42,211 bases of DNA from an uncultured Nitrosomonadaceae bacterium (GTDB lineage Bacteria > Pseudomonadota > Gammaproteobacteria > Burkholderiales > Nitrosomonadaceae), in contig CAJQRL010000033.1 of the NCBI GenBank assembly GCA_905612245.1, positions 1 through 42,211 of the forward strand. Direction: 5' to 3'. The stretch's first letter is position 1; every line of letters starts with the position of its first letter. The position numbers and the translations under genes were made by a program. Positions 36,219 through 42,211 of this stretch are shown in pieces. Under the pieces are notes generated by a model, which ran no database searches, was not told the origin of the DNA, and was given only the letters and a program-made list of their open reading frames with translations.

Positions 36219-37061
36219 ATGCTCAATATCGATCTGCATTGTCATTCCAAGGTTTCTGACGGCACATTAACACCTACACAGCTGGTTGAGCGTGCAGCTA
36301 CGCGTGGGGTAAGTATGCTGGCACTGACAGATCATGACGATCTGGGTGGGCTGGATGAAGCTCGTCGTGTTGCAAATGAGAAAAATATAATTTTTATTAA
36401 TGGGGTGGAAATATCGGTTACCTGGCGGAATAGAACACTTCATATTATCGGTCTTGATGTGGATCCAAAGTATCTTCCGTTGGAACAAGGCTTAGCAGCT
36501 ATTCGTAATGGGAGAGTTACACGTGGAAGTAAGATTGCTGAACAACTTGATAAATTTGGCATTCAGGGTAGCTTAGAGGGTGCCTATTACTATACTGGGG
36601 AAGATGGCTTAATTGGGCGAACTCATTTTGCCCGTTTTCTAGCTGAGCAGGGATACGCTAAGAATGTGAAATCTGTATTTAAGAAATATCTAGTTAAAGG
36701 TAAGCCCGGATACGTATCACATCAATGGGCTTCATTAAGTGATGCAGTGGGTTGGATATGTGGTAGTGGTGGCAAGGCTGTGATTGCCCATCCAGCACGT
36801 TATAAATTAGGTAAGAATTTACTGGATGAGCTGCTATTAGAGTTTCGTGCACTTGGTGGATCAGGCTTAGAGGTTATTACTGCCAGTCACACTCCTGAGC
36901 AGTCTCTAATATTTGCACACCATGCAAACCGAATGAATTTACTCGCCTCATGCGGCTCAGATTTTCATGGGCCTGAAGAAAGCTATTTTGATTTAGGCCG
37001 AATGCCGGATTTTCCAATAGAATGTATGCCGGTTTGGCACGATTGGGACTTAAGAATATAG
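36219..37061 (+). CDS. PHP-domain exonuclease/phosphatase (RNase AM/TrpH type)
   Basis: A 280-residue PHP-family metal-dependent phosphoesterase, related to E. coli YciV (RNase AM, a 5'-to-3' exoribonuclease) and to TrpH 3',5'-nucleoside bisphosphate phosphatase. The trinuclear-metal motifs are visible: DLHCHSKVSDG at the N-terminus, LTDHDDLGGL, the EIS glutamate, KAVIAHPARYKL, and the C-terminal GSDFHGP. As in E. coli, a yciO-type gene follows. Which of the two activities dominates is not decided by sequence. Confidence 0.92.
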   Translation: MLNIDLHCHSKVSDGTLTPTQLVERAATRGVSMLALTDHDDLGGLDEARRVANEKNIIFINGVEISVTWRNRTLHIIGLDVDPKYLPLEQGLAAIRNGRVTRGSKIAEQLDKFGIQGSLEGAYYYTGEDGLIGRTHFARFLAEQGYAKNVKSVFKKYLVKGKPGYVSHQWASLSDAVGWICGSGGKAVIAHPARYKLGKNLLDELLLEFRALGGSGLEVITASHTPEQSLIFAHHANRMNLLASCGSDFHGPEESYFDLGRMPDFPIECMPVWHDWDLRI

Positions 37062-37117
37062 TACAAGAAAGAGTTTAAAAAAATAATTCAACATTAATGC
37101 TATAGACTCCTGTTAAC

Positions 37118-37750
37118 GTGGCTCAATTTTTCTCCATTCACTCTGACAACCCGCAACCGCGTTTATTACGTCAAGCAGCAGATATTGTGCGTGCAGGTGG
37201 TGTAATTGTTTATCCAACTGACTCTTGCTATGCTCTTGGATGTCAATTAGGTGACAAGAGTGCCATGGCTCGTATTCGTGGTATACGGGGCGTGAGTGAG
37301 CAACACCACTTTTCACTATTATGCCGCAGTCTTTCTGAAATATCTTATTATGCTAAAGTTAATAATAGCCAGTACAGATTACTTAAAGCAACCACACCGG
37401 GTAGTTATACATTTATACTTGAGGCTACTCGAGAAGTCCCTCGTCGTTTACAGCATCCTAAACGTAGCACTATTGGCCTTAGAATCCCTGGCCATCCTGT
37501 GGTTCAGGCGCTGTTAGAGGAGTTGGACGAGCCATTGTTAAATTCAACTTTGATTCTGCCGGGTGATGAGATTCCTCTCAATGATCCAGAGGAGATTCGA
37601 GATCGTCTTGAGCACAAATTAGAATTAGTGCTGGATGGCGGCGCCTGTAGCTTGGAGATGACAACAGTGATTGATTTAACTAGAGGTGAGCCCGAGTTGG
37701 TGCGGAACGGTAGGGGTAGTTTGGCCCCGTTCGGAGCGATGCATGGATAG
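37118..37750 (+). CDS. yciO: YciO-type Sua5/YrdC-fold protein
   Basis: A 210-residue single-domain protein of the YrdC/Sua5 superfamily, YciO branch. The N-terminus AGGVIVYPTDSCYALGCQLGD and the nucleotide-binding region (TPGSYTFILEATREVPRRL and RSTIGLRIPGHP) are as expected. The YrdC branch makes threonylcarbamoyl-AMP for tRNA t6A; the YciO branch has little such activity and its role is unclear. The start is GTG (MAQFFSIHSDNPQPRLLRQAA), with no strong ribosome binding site. It lies 56 bases after the PHP gene and overlaps the protease gene by eight bases. Confidence 0.92.
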   Translation: MAQFFSIHSDNPQPRLLRQAADIVRAGGVIVYPTDSCYALGCQLGDKSAMARIRGIRGVSEQHHFSLLCRSLSEISYYAKVNNSQYRLLKATTPGSYTFILEATREVPRRLQHPKRSTIGLRIPGHPVVQALLEELDEPLLNSTLILPGDEIPLNDPEEIRDRLEHKLELVLDGGACSLEMTTVIDLTRGEPELVRNGRGSLAPFGAMHG

Positions 37751-38414
37751 CATTATTCAGGACATTGATAGAATTATTCAGGGAATTGTTATTTTTGCAC
37801 TTCCAGTGACACTGGCCATTACTTTGCACGAGGCAGCGCATGGTTACGTAGCAAAGAAATTTGGTGATCTTACCGCCTATGCTCAGGGGCGCGTTACTCT
37901 GAACCCCTTGAAACATATCGACCCGATAGGTACAGTTGTTGTGCCATTGTTACTTCTGGCAGTTAGCTCACCATATTTATTTGGCTGGGCAAAACCGGTG
38001 CCGATTAATTTTGGTAATCTTCGCCATCCAAAACGTGACATGCTTTGGGTGGCTGCAGCGGGACCTGGAGCTAATTTTTTAATGGCGTTCCTCTGGGCTC
38101 TAGTTTTTAAGTTTGGTCTAACCATACCGGAAAGTAATTTTTCTGAACCAATGCTATTAATGGGGCAGGCTGGTATCTTAGTAAATGTGATACTGTTGGT
38201 TCTTAATTTGCTACCCTTGCCTCCTTTAGATGGGGGGCGTATAGCAATGAGCTTGTTACCTCAGCGTATTGCATATCGTTTCGCCCAGATTGAGCCTTAT
38301 GGGTTTATTATTTTGTTGGTTCTGTTGTTTACTGGTGTACTCGGTGCTGTTATAGAACCCTTTATATTTATTACCATAAGATTAGTAGCTTGGGTAACTG
38401 GGCTACAAATTTGA
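37743..38414 (+). CDS. Site-2-type zinc protease (M50 family)
   Basis: An integral membrane metalloprotease, 223 residues with the start I prefer. The zinc motif HEAAH (29-33) lies in the first hydrophobic segment, and the second ligand Asp is in NLLPLPPLDGGRI. About five hydrophobic segments are present and there is no PDZ domain, so it belongs to the small YwhC/slr-like branch and not RseP. The ORF track begins at 37686, giving 19 extra residues that overlap yciO. The ATG at 37743 (MDSIIQDIDRIIQG) fits the family. Substrates are unknown. Confidence 0.9.
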   Translation: MDSIIQDIDRIIQGIVIFALPVTLAITLHEAAHGYVAKKFGDLTAYAQGRVTLNPLKHIDPIGTVVVPLLLLAVSSPYLFGWAKPVPINFGNLRHPKRDMLWVAAAGPGANFLMAFLWALVFKFGLTIPESNFSEPMLLMGQAGILVNVILLVLNLLPLPPLDGGRIAMSLLPQRIAYRFAQIEPYGFIILLVLLFTGVLGAVIEPFIFITIRLVAWVTGLQI

Positions 38415-38453
38415 TAAAGTATTTAGCTATAGAATAATCAAGGATGAAATAGA

Positions 38454-39656
38454 ATGTTTACTGATCGAGTATTATCTGGGATGCGTCCCACTGGTAGCTT
38501 ACATTTAGGGCACTATCATGGTGTGCTGAAGAACTGGGTGGAACTGCAGCAAGAATTCGAATGTCTGTTCTTTGTTGCCGATTGGCATGCTCTTACTACT
38601 CATTATGATTCGCCAGAAATAATCGAACAAAATGTATGGGATATGGTGGTGGACTGGCTTGCCGCTGGCGTGGACCCAGCGCAGGCAACACTGTTTATTC
38701 AGTCACGTGTTCCTGCGCATGCCGAATTGCATCTATTGCTTTCAATGATTACACCGCTAGGTTGGCTAGAGAGAGTTCCTACTTACAAAGACCAGCAAGA
38801 GAATTTAACAGATAAAGATCTGAGTACCTTTGGGTTTCTTGGCTATCCTCTATTGCAGAGCGCTGATATTCTTATTTACCGTGCTAACCGTGTTCCGGTT
38901 GGCGAGGATCAGATGCCACATATAGAGTTTACCCGTGAGGTCTCACGTCGCTTTAACCATATTTATGGTAAGGAAGTCGGATTCAAAGAGAAGGCAGAGG
39001 CAGCAATAAAGAAACTTGGTTCTAAAAAATCTAAAATTTATAGAGAGTTACGTAATCGTTATCAGGAAAAGGGAGATAGTGAAGCTCTGGAAACAGCGAA
39101 ATCGTTGCTTGATGAGCAGCATAATTTGAATATGGGAGACCGAGAACGCCTATTTGGTTATCTTGAAGGGGGCGGCAAAATGATCCTTTCAGAGCCTGAG
39201 GGAATGCTTACCAATGCGCCAAAGATGCCGGGTTTAGATAGTCAGAAAATGTCCAAATCCTACAATAATACAATTGGTTTGAGAGAAGACCCTGATAGTG
39301 TCAAAAATAAAATTAGAACGATGCAGACGGATCCAGCACGCATTCGGCGTGGAGACCCAGGTGACCCGGCCAAGTGTCCCGTTTGGCAATTTCATTTAGT
39401 CTATTCAAATGATACAGTTAAAGATTGGGTGCAAGAGGGGTGCAAAAGCGCGGGTATCGGTTGCCTAGAGTGCAAGCAACCAGTAATTGAGGCGGTTCTG
39501 GCAGAACAACAACCAATGCATGAGCGCGCAAGAATGTACGAAGAAGATCCTACTTTAGTGCGCAATATTATTGCAGATGGCTGCGAGAAAGCTGATAAAT
39601 TAGCACAGGAGACCATGCGTGACGTAAAAGAGGCGATGGGGCTAAGTTATTCTTAG
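38454..39656 (+). CDS. trpS: Tryptophanyl-tRNA synthetase
   Basis: A class I aminoacyl-tRNA synthetase that charges tRNA-Trp. The HIGH motif is HLGH (17-20) in GSLHLGHYHG and the KMSKS motif is exact at 265-269. Other landmarks are FVADWHALTTHY and GYPLLQSADILIYRANRVPVGEDQ. At 400 residues it is longer than the usual 330-340. The surplus is an insertion of about 60 residues (roughly 175-240, charged, helical) before the KMSKS loop, as seen in betaproteobacterial TrpS. It follows the protease gene by 39 bases. Confidence 0.98.
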   Translation: MFTDRVLSGMRPTGSLHLGHYHGVLKNWVELQQEFECLFFVADWHALTTHYDSPEIIEQNVWDMVVDWLAAGVDPAQATLFIQSRVPAHAELHLLLSMITPLGWLERVPTYKDQQENLTDKDLSTFGFLGYPLLQSADILIYRANRVPVGEDQMPHIEFTREVSRRFNHIYGKEVGFKEKAEAAIKKLGSKKSKIYRELRNRYQEKGDSEALETAKSLLDEQHNLNMGDRERLFGYLEGGGKMILSEPEGMLTNAPKMPGLDSQKMSKSYNNTIGLREDPDSVKNKIRTMQTDPARIRRGDPGDPAKCPVWQFHLVYSNDTVKDWVQEGCKSAGIGCLECKQPVIEAVLAEQQPMHERARMYEEDPTLVRNIIADGCEKADKLAQETMRDVKEAMGLSYS

Positions 39657-39724
39657 TTTTTTCTGCAATTTCCTATACAGTCCGCACGGTATAATTAGAT
39701 CAGATAAATGGGTTTTATTTCATC

Positions 39725-40537
39725 GTGAGCCAATTTCCTAATCTTACAGAAAAGATCCCTATTGCAAATATCCACGGCGAACCACTGTTGGATATGCCGA
39801 GGGATCTGTTTATTCCGCCAGATGCCTTGGAAGTATTTCTTGATACATTCCAAGGACCGTTGGACTTGTTACTTTATCTTATTCGTAAGCATAGTCTAGA
39901 AGTTCTAGATATTCCAATGGCAGAGCTCACACGGCAATATATGGCTTATGTTGAGCTCATGCGCACTAACCAACTTGAACTGGCGGCAGAATATTTATTG
40001 ATGACCGCTCTTCTGATCGAAATTAAATCTCGTATGTTGCTACCTAGGCCTACCATTAGTGCTAATGAAGATGATTTAGATCCCCGTGCTGAATTAGTGC
40101 GTCGACTATTAGAATACGAACAGATGAAGCTAGCGGCACAACGGCTAAATGACATACCTCAGGCTGACCGTGATTTTACGCTGGTTCAGGTATTAATTGA
40201 GCAGACAGAAATTAAGCATCTGCCAGATGTTAATGTAGATGACCTCCGTAATGCATGGATTATGCTAGCAGTACGTGCGAAGAATAGGAGTCATCATCGT
40301 GTTACACGAGCTGAACTTTCGGTAAGGTCACATATGAGTCGCATTATGCGTGATTTGCGCGGACATGAATTTATTAAATTTAATGAATTATTTGGACGCA
40401 ATGCAGGGGTGTCTGAGGTAGTAGTGATTTTTCTTGCATTACTTGAGCTTGCAAAGGAAGGTTTGGTAGAAATTACACAGTCGCAACCTATTGGAATTAT
40501 TTATGTTAAATCAGTCGATCGTCTTGCTTCCGTCTAA
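39725..40537 (+). CDS. scpA: Segregation and condensation protein A
   Basis: ScpA is the kleisin subunit that, with ScpB and SMC, compacts and segregates the chromosome. The 270-residue protein shows the SMC-head-binding N-terminal region FLDTFQGPLDLLLYLIRKHSLEVLDIPMAELTRQY, the helical EYLLMTALLIEIKSRMLLP, and the C-terminal winged helix (FLALLELAKEGLVEITQ). The start is GTG at 39725. A TATAAT at 39690-39695 could mark an internal promoter in the 68-base gap after trpS. It overlaps scpB. No smc gene is in the window. Confidence 0.96.
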   Translation: MSQFPNLTEKIPIANIHGEPLLDMPRDLFIPPDALEVFLDTFQGPLDLLLYLIRKHSLEVLDIPMAELTRQYMAYVELMRTNQLELAAEYLLMTALLIEIKSRMLLPRPTISANEDDLDPRAELVRRLLEYEQMKLAAQRLNDIPQADRDFTLVQVLIEQTEIKHLPDVNVDDLRNAWIMLAVRAKNRSHHRVTRAELSVRSHMSRIMRDLRGHEFIKFNELFGRNAGVSEVVVIFLALLELAKEGLVEITQSQPIGIIYVKSVDRLASV

Positions 40538-41180
40538 CTCACCTGAGAAAAAAGACATTGATCAGAGAGACCCTGATCAAATCAAGCGTGTACTGGAAGC
40601 GGCTTTGCTTACTGCTCAGGATCCATTGCCGTTATCAGAATTAAATAAATTATTTGATGGTGAATTAAGTACAGAAATCCTTCGAAAATTGCTTGAGGAA
40701 TTAAGAGAGAAATGGGCGGAAGGGAGTGTGGAGCTAGTATGTGTTGCTGGTGGCTGGAGGTTCCATACAAAATTAGAGGTGCAGGAATTTCTTAACAAGC
40801 TGAGTCCACAAAAGCCTCCTCGATATTCACGAGCTGTATTGGAAACACTTACTATCATAGCTTATCGTCAGCCAGTGACGCGTGGTGATATTGAGGAAAT
40901 TCGTGGGGTGTCAGTATCTAGCCCAATACTTAAAGTTTTAGAGGCGCGCGGCTGGATAGAAGCTATCGGACATCGTGATGTTCCCGGTAGACCGGTTTTA
41001 TTTGCAACTACTGAGGATTTTCTTAATGATCTTAATTTGCGCTCTTTAGAAGAATTGCCCCCGTTGGAAGAGCCGGGCTTGCTTGTTGAAGAGAAAGGAA
41101 GCTTAGAAATGCTACCGGTTCCAGAGCAAATTTCTAATTCCGATATCCCGGGAAAATTAAATTTTGACGATAGGGATTAA
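40503..41180 (+). CDS. scpB: Segregation and condensation protein B
   Basis: ScpB dimers bind ScpA in the SMC-ScpAB condensin. Two winged-helix domains can be seen: IKRVLEAALLTAQDPLPLSELNKLF and RAVLETLTIIAYRQPVTRGDIEEIRGVS, followed by EARGWIEAIGHRDVPGRPVLFATT. The ORF track opens at a TTG (40491); the ATG at 40503 is more likely and gives 225 residues, still overlapping scpA by 35 bases, so translation is coupled. The acidic, proline-containing tail after residue 180 is variable in the family. Confidence 0.95.
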   Translation: MLNQSIVLLPSNSPEKKDIDQRDPDQIKRVLEAALLTAQDPLPLSELNKLFDGELSTEILRKLLEELREKWAEGSVELVCVAGGWRFHTKLEVQEFLNKLSPQKPPRYSRAVLETLTIIAYRQPVTRGDIEEIRGVSVSSPILKVLEARGWIEAIGHRDVPGRPVLFATTEDFLNDLNLRSLEELPPLEEPGLLVEEKGSLEMLPVPEQISNSDIPGKLNFDDRD

Positions 41181-41275
41181 ATAAGGGCCGAAATTAAAAT
41201 TAGTATTTTTACCAACGAGAAAGAATAATTGATTTTATTTATTTCAACTGAGATATATGTATCAAGGGAAAATTT

Positions 41276-41899
41276 ATGCGTGCAATCTTAATTGCAAATC
41301 CAAAGGGAGGATCTGGTAAGACCACATTGGCAACTAACCTGGCAGGTTATCTGGCCAAACAGGGCCAGAGGGTTGTGATGTTGGACCTGGATCAACAAAA
41401 ATCTTCATTAGACTGGCTCTCATTGAGAGCTCATGAATTACCCACTATCTCCGGAATAGGTTCAGAGCAAGAAATATCTAAAGGAGATATGGAAAAGATT
41501 GACTGGCTAGTGTTGGACTCTCCAGCAGGAATAGAAGGAAAGTCCCTCGCTCTGGCCTTAAAGCTGGCAAATAAAGTAATCGTTCCGGTTCAGCCATCTG
41601 TATTTGATATGGTCGCTACACGTGATTTCATAAATCGGCTGGTTGAAGAAAAAACAATAAAAAAGAAAAAATCCTTTATCGGTATAGTTGGCATGAGAGT
41701 GGATCCGCGTACTCGCGTAGCATCTACTTTAGAACAATTTCTTCTGCAGTATGATTTACCAATTATCACTTATTTACGTGATACCAAGGTGTATGTTAAT
41801 GCTGCATTTAATGGGAAGAGTATTTTTGATTTACCTTTCCATCAGGCGGAGCAGGAGCTGACACAGTGGAAAACACTAACGCAGTGGGTTAAGTCCTAA
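41276..41899 (+). CDS. Orphan ParA/MinD-type ATPase
   Basis: A 207-residue ParA-family ATPase that would position DNA or another cargo by ATP-dependent dimer binding to the nucleoid. The deviant Walker A KGGSGKTT has the signature lysine Lys10. VMLDLDQQKSSLDWL and WLVLDSPAGIEG are the A' and Walker B regions. It is short and has no N-terminal DNA-binding domain, like single-domain ParA, McdA or VirC1 relatives. A good ribosome binding site (AAGGGA) precedes the ATG. It lies 95 bases after scpB, and no parB or partner gene follows in the window. Its cargo is unknown; the scpAB neighbourhood suggests chromosome handling. Confidence 0.9.
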   Translation: MRAILIANPKGGSGKTTLATNLAGYLAKQGQRVVMLDLDQQKSSLDWLSLRAHELPTISGIGSEQEISKGDMEKIDWLVLDSPAGIEGKSLALALKLANKVIVPVQPSVFDMVATRDFINRLVEEKTIKKKKSFIGIVGMRVDPRTRVASTLEQFLLQYDLPIITYLRDTKVYVNAAFNGKSIFDLPFHQAEQELTQWKTLTQWVKS

Positions 41900-41999
41900 T
41901 TCCAGCTAGGATTTATTCTGACGTAACTCATTGTAAAATTTAATGCTTATCATTCATGATAGGGCGTGACGCAATTTTGTCTAAAGACATAACAGTGAA

Positions 42000-42030
42000 T
42001 TAACATTAATTAGCTCTCGATCCTTATAAT
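42000..42030 (+). promoter_or_regulatory. Candidate promoter near the right edge
   Basis: TTAACA (42000-42005) and a perfect TATAAT (42025-42030) are separated by 19 bases, two longer than ideal. If used, the transcript would start near 42037 and run toward the window edge, where a possible gene start lies. Confidence 0.3.
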
Positions 42031-42155
42031 AAAATTTATTATTAAAAGAGTTTGTGCTGAAAGAGGTTGTTTTTTCATGGGTTAATTTATGGCCCTTGCA
42101 TCACTTAATAAACTGCTTGACTTGGGGCGCTTATCTCGGCTAATCTGCGGGTTGA

Positions 42156-42211
42156 TTGTCGGCTAATAAAAGTGTCGAGAGCTATTCTCGTCACGAAGGT
42201 TTTGAAAGTCG
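42156..42211 (+). CDS. Possible gene start cut by the right edge
   Basis: A TTG right after an in-frame TGA opens a frame to the end of the window, reading MSANKSVESYSRHEGFES. The visible part is too short to name a family, and no clear ribosome binding site precedes it. It is given only because the frame is open to the edge and a promoter candidate lies upstream. Confidence 0.2.
   Translation, partial: MSANKSVESYSRHEGFES

Larger units (their letters stand above)
41900..42211. other. Terminal intergenic region with palindromes
   Basis: About 310 bases with no convincing complete gene. It holds a 6-bp dyad TATCAT-TC-ATGATA (41948-41961), an AT-only near-palindrome ATAATAAAATTTATTAT (42026-42042), and a small hairpin CGAGA-GCTAT-TCTCG near the edge. 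A candidate promoter overlaps the AT palindrome. A 25-codon ATG frame at 42090 has no ribosome binding site and is not called. Confidence 0.35.

Noticed and set aside
42090-42167. 25-codon ATG frame near the right edge (MALASLNKLLDLGRLSR...)
   Set aside because: No ribosome binding site and too short to judge. It could be a chance frame in a leader region.
1-42211. CRISPR arrays, insertion sequences, prophage genes, tRNA and rRNA genes
   Set aside because: I looked for evenly spaced repeats, transposase motifs, integrases and cloverleaf-like GC-rich stretches and saw none. A tRNAscan or Infernal run would settle small RNAs.

Overview
The window is an AT-rich (roughly 40% G+C by eye), gene-dense bacterial chromosome segment with no rRNA, tRNA, CRISPR array or insertion sequence that I can see. 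Gene content and order point to a Gram-negative betaproteobacterium, most like Nitrosomonadales (Nitrosomonas relatives). Relevant signs are the DUF971-ubiE-ubiJ-ubiB block, the PHP phosphoesterase-yciO-M50 protease-trpS-scpA-scpB block, the roughly 400-residue form of TrpS, an AvFdI-like 7Fe ferredoxin, and RND efflux with outer-membrane lipoproteins. The placement is inference; no marker gene fixes the genus.

Left part (1-5000): the first codons of a leftward gene sit at the left edge. Next comes priA on the plus strand, split by a -1 frameshift in an A5 run but otherwise apparently complete. It converges on a leftward pair, a fructosamine/ketosamine-3-kinase and argH.

SUF region (5006-11912): a complete leftward iron-sulfur cluster assembly locus, iscR - A-type carrier - sufB - sufC - sufD - sufS - sufU - nfu, with overlapping or nearly overlapping genes and argH and the kinase trailing behind. 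IscR keeps its three cluster cysteines and histidine at the E. coli positions. Its upstream region holds two tandem 25-bp sequences that closely match type-1 IscR sites and overlap a near-consensus sigma70 promoter. The locus is a SUF machine under ISC-type feedback control, using SufU instead of SufE.

Efflux region (12048-20487): a TetR/AcrR-type repressor diverges from a complete RND tripartite pump (lipoprotein adaptor, permease, outer membrane factor). The 100-bp gap carries AcrR/TtgR-like palindromes. An Atm1-type half ABC exporter follows, with a weak Fur-like inverted repeat upstream.

Middle (20540-29800): a PBP7-type D-Ala-D-Ala endopeptidase with a good sigma70 promoter, a leftward putative Na+/H+ antiporter, a periplasmic FKBP isomerase, then DUF971-ubiE-ubiJ-ubiB (ubiquinone synthesis). 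After these come a thioredoxin-like [2Fe-2S] ferredoxin, an alpha/beta hydrolase, an uncharacterised exported protein with a possible Cys-His-Asp triad, a possible 39-residue membrane protein, and the 7Fe ferredoxin fdxA. Several gaps here carry stem-loops without U tracts.

Right part (29800-42211): an AddB-like nuclease with an AddB-type four-cysteine Fe-S signature overlaps an AddA-like helicase-nuclease, giving a RecBCD-equivalent recombination enzyme. A PHP exonuclease/phosphatase, yciO, a site-2-type protease, trpS, scpA, scpB and an orphan ParA-type ATPase follow in one direction. The last 300 bases hold no clear gene, only a candidate promoter, AT-rich palindromes and perhaps a gene start at the edge.

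Nothing here is plainly a new defence or mobile system. The points most worth a second look are the IscR-controlled SUF promoter, the priA frameshift, the orphan ParA beside scpAB, the exported Cys-His-Asp protein, and the small-ORF and stem-loop signals in the gaps.
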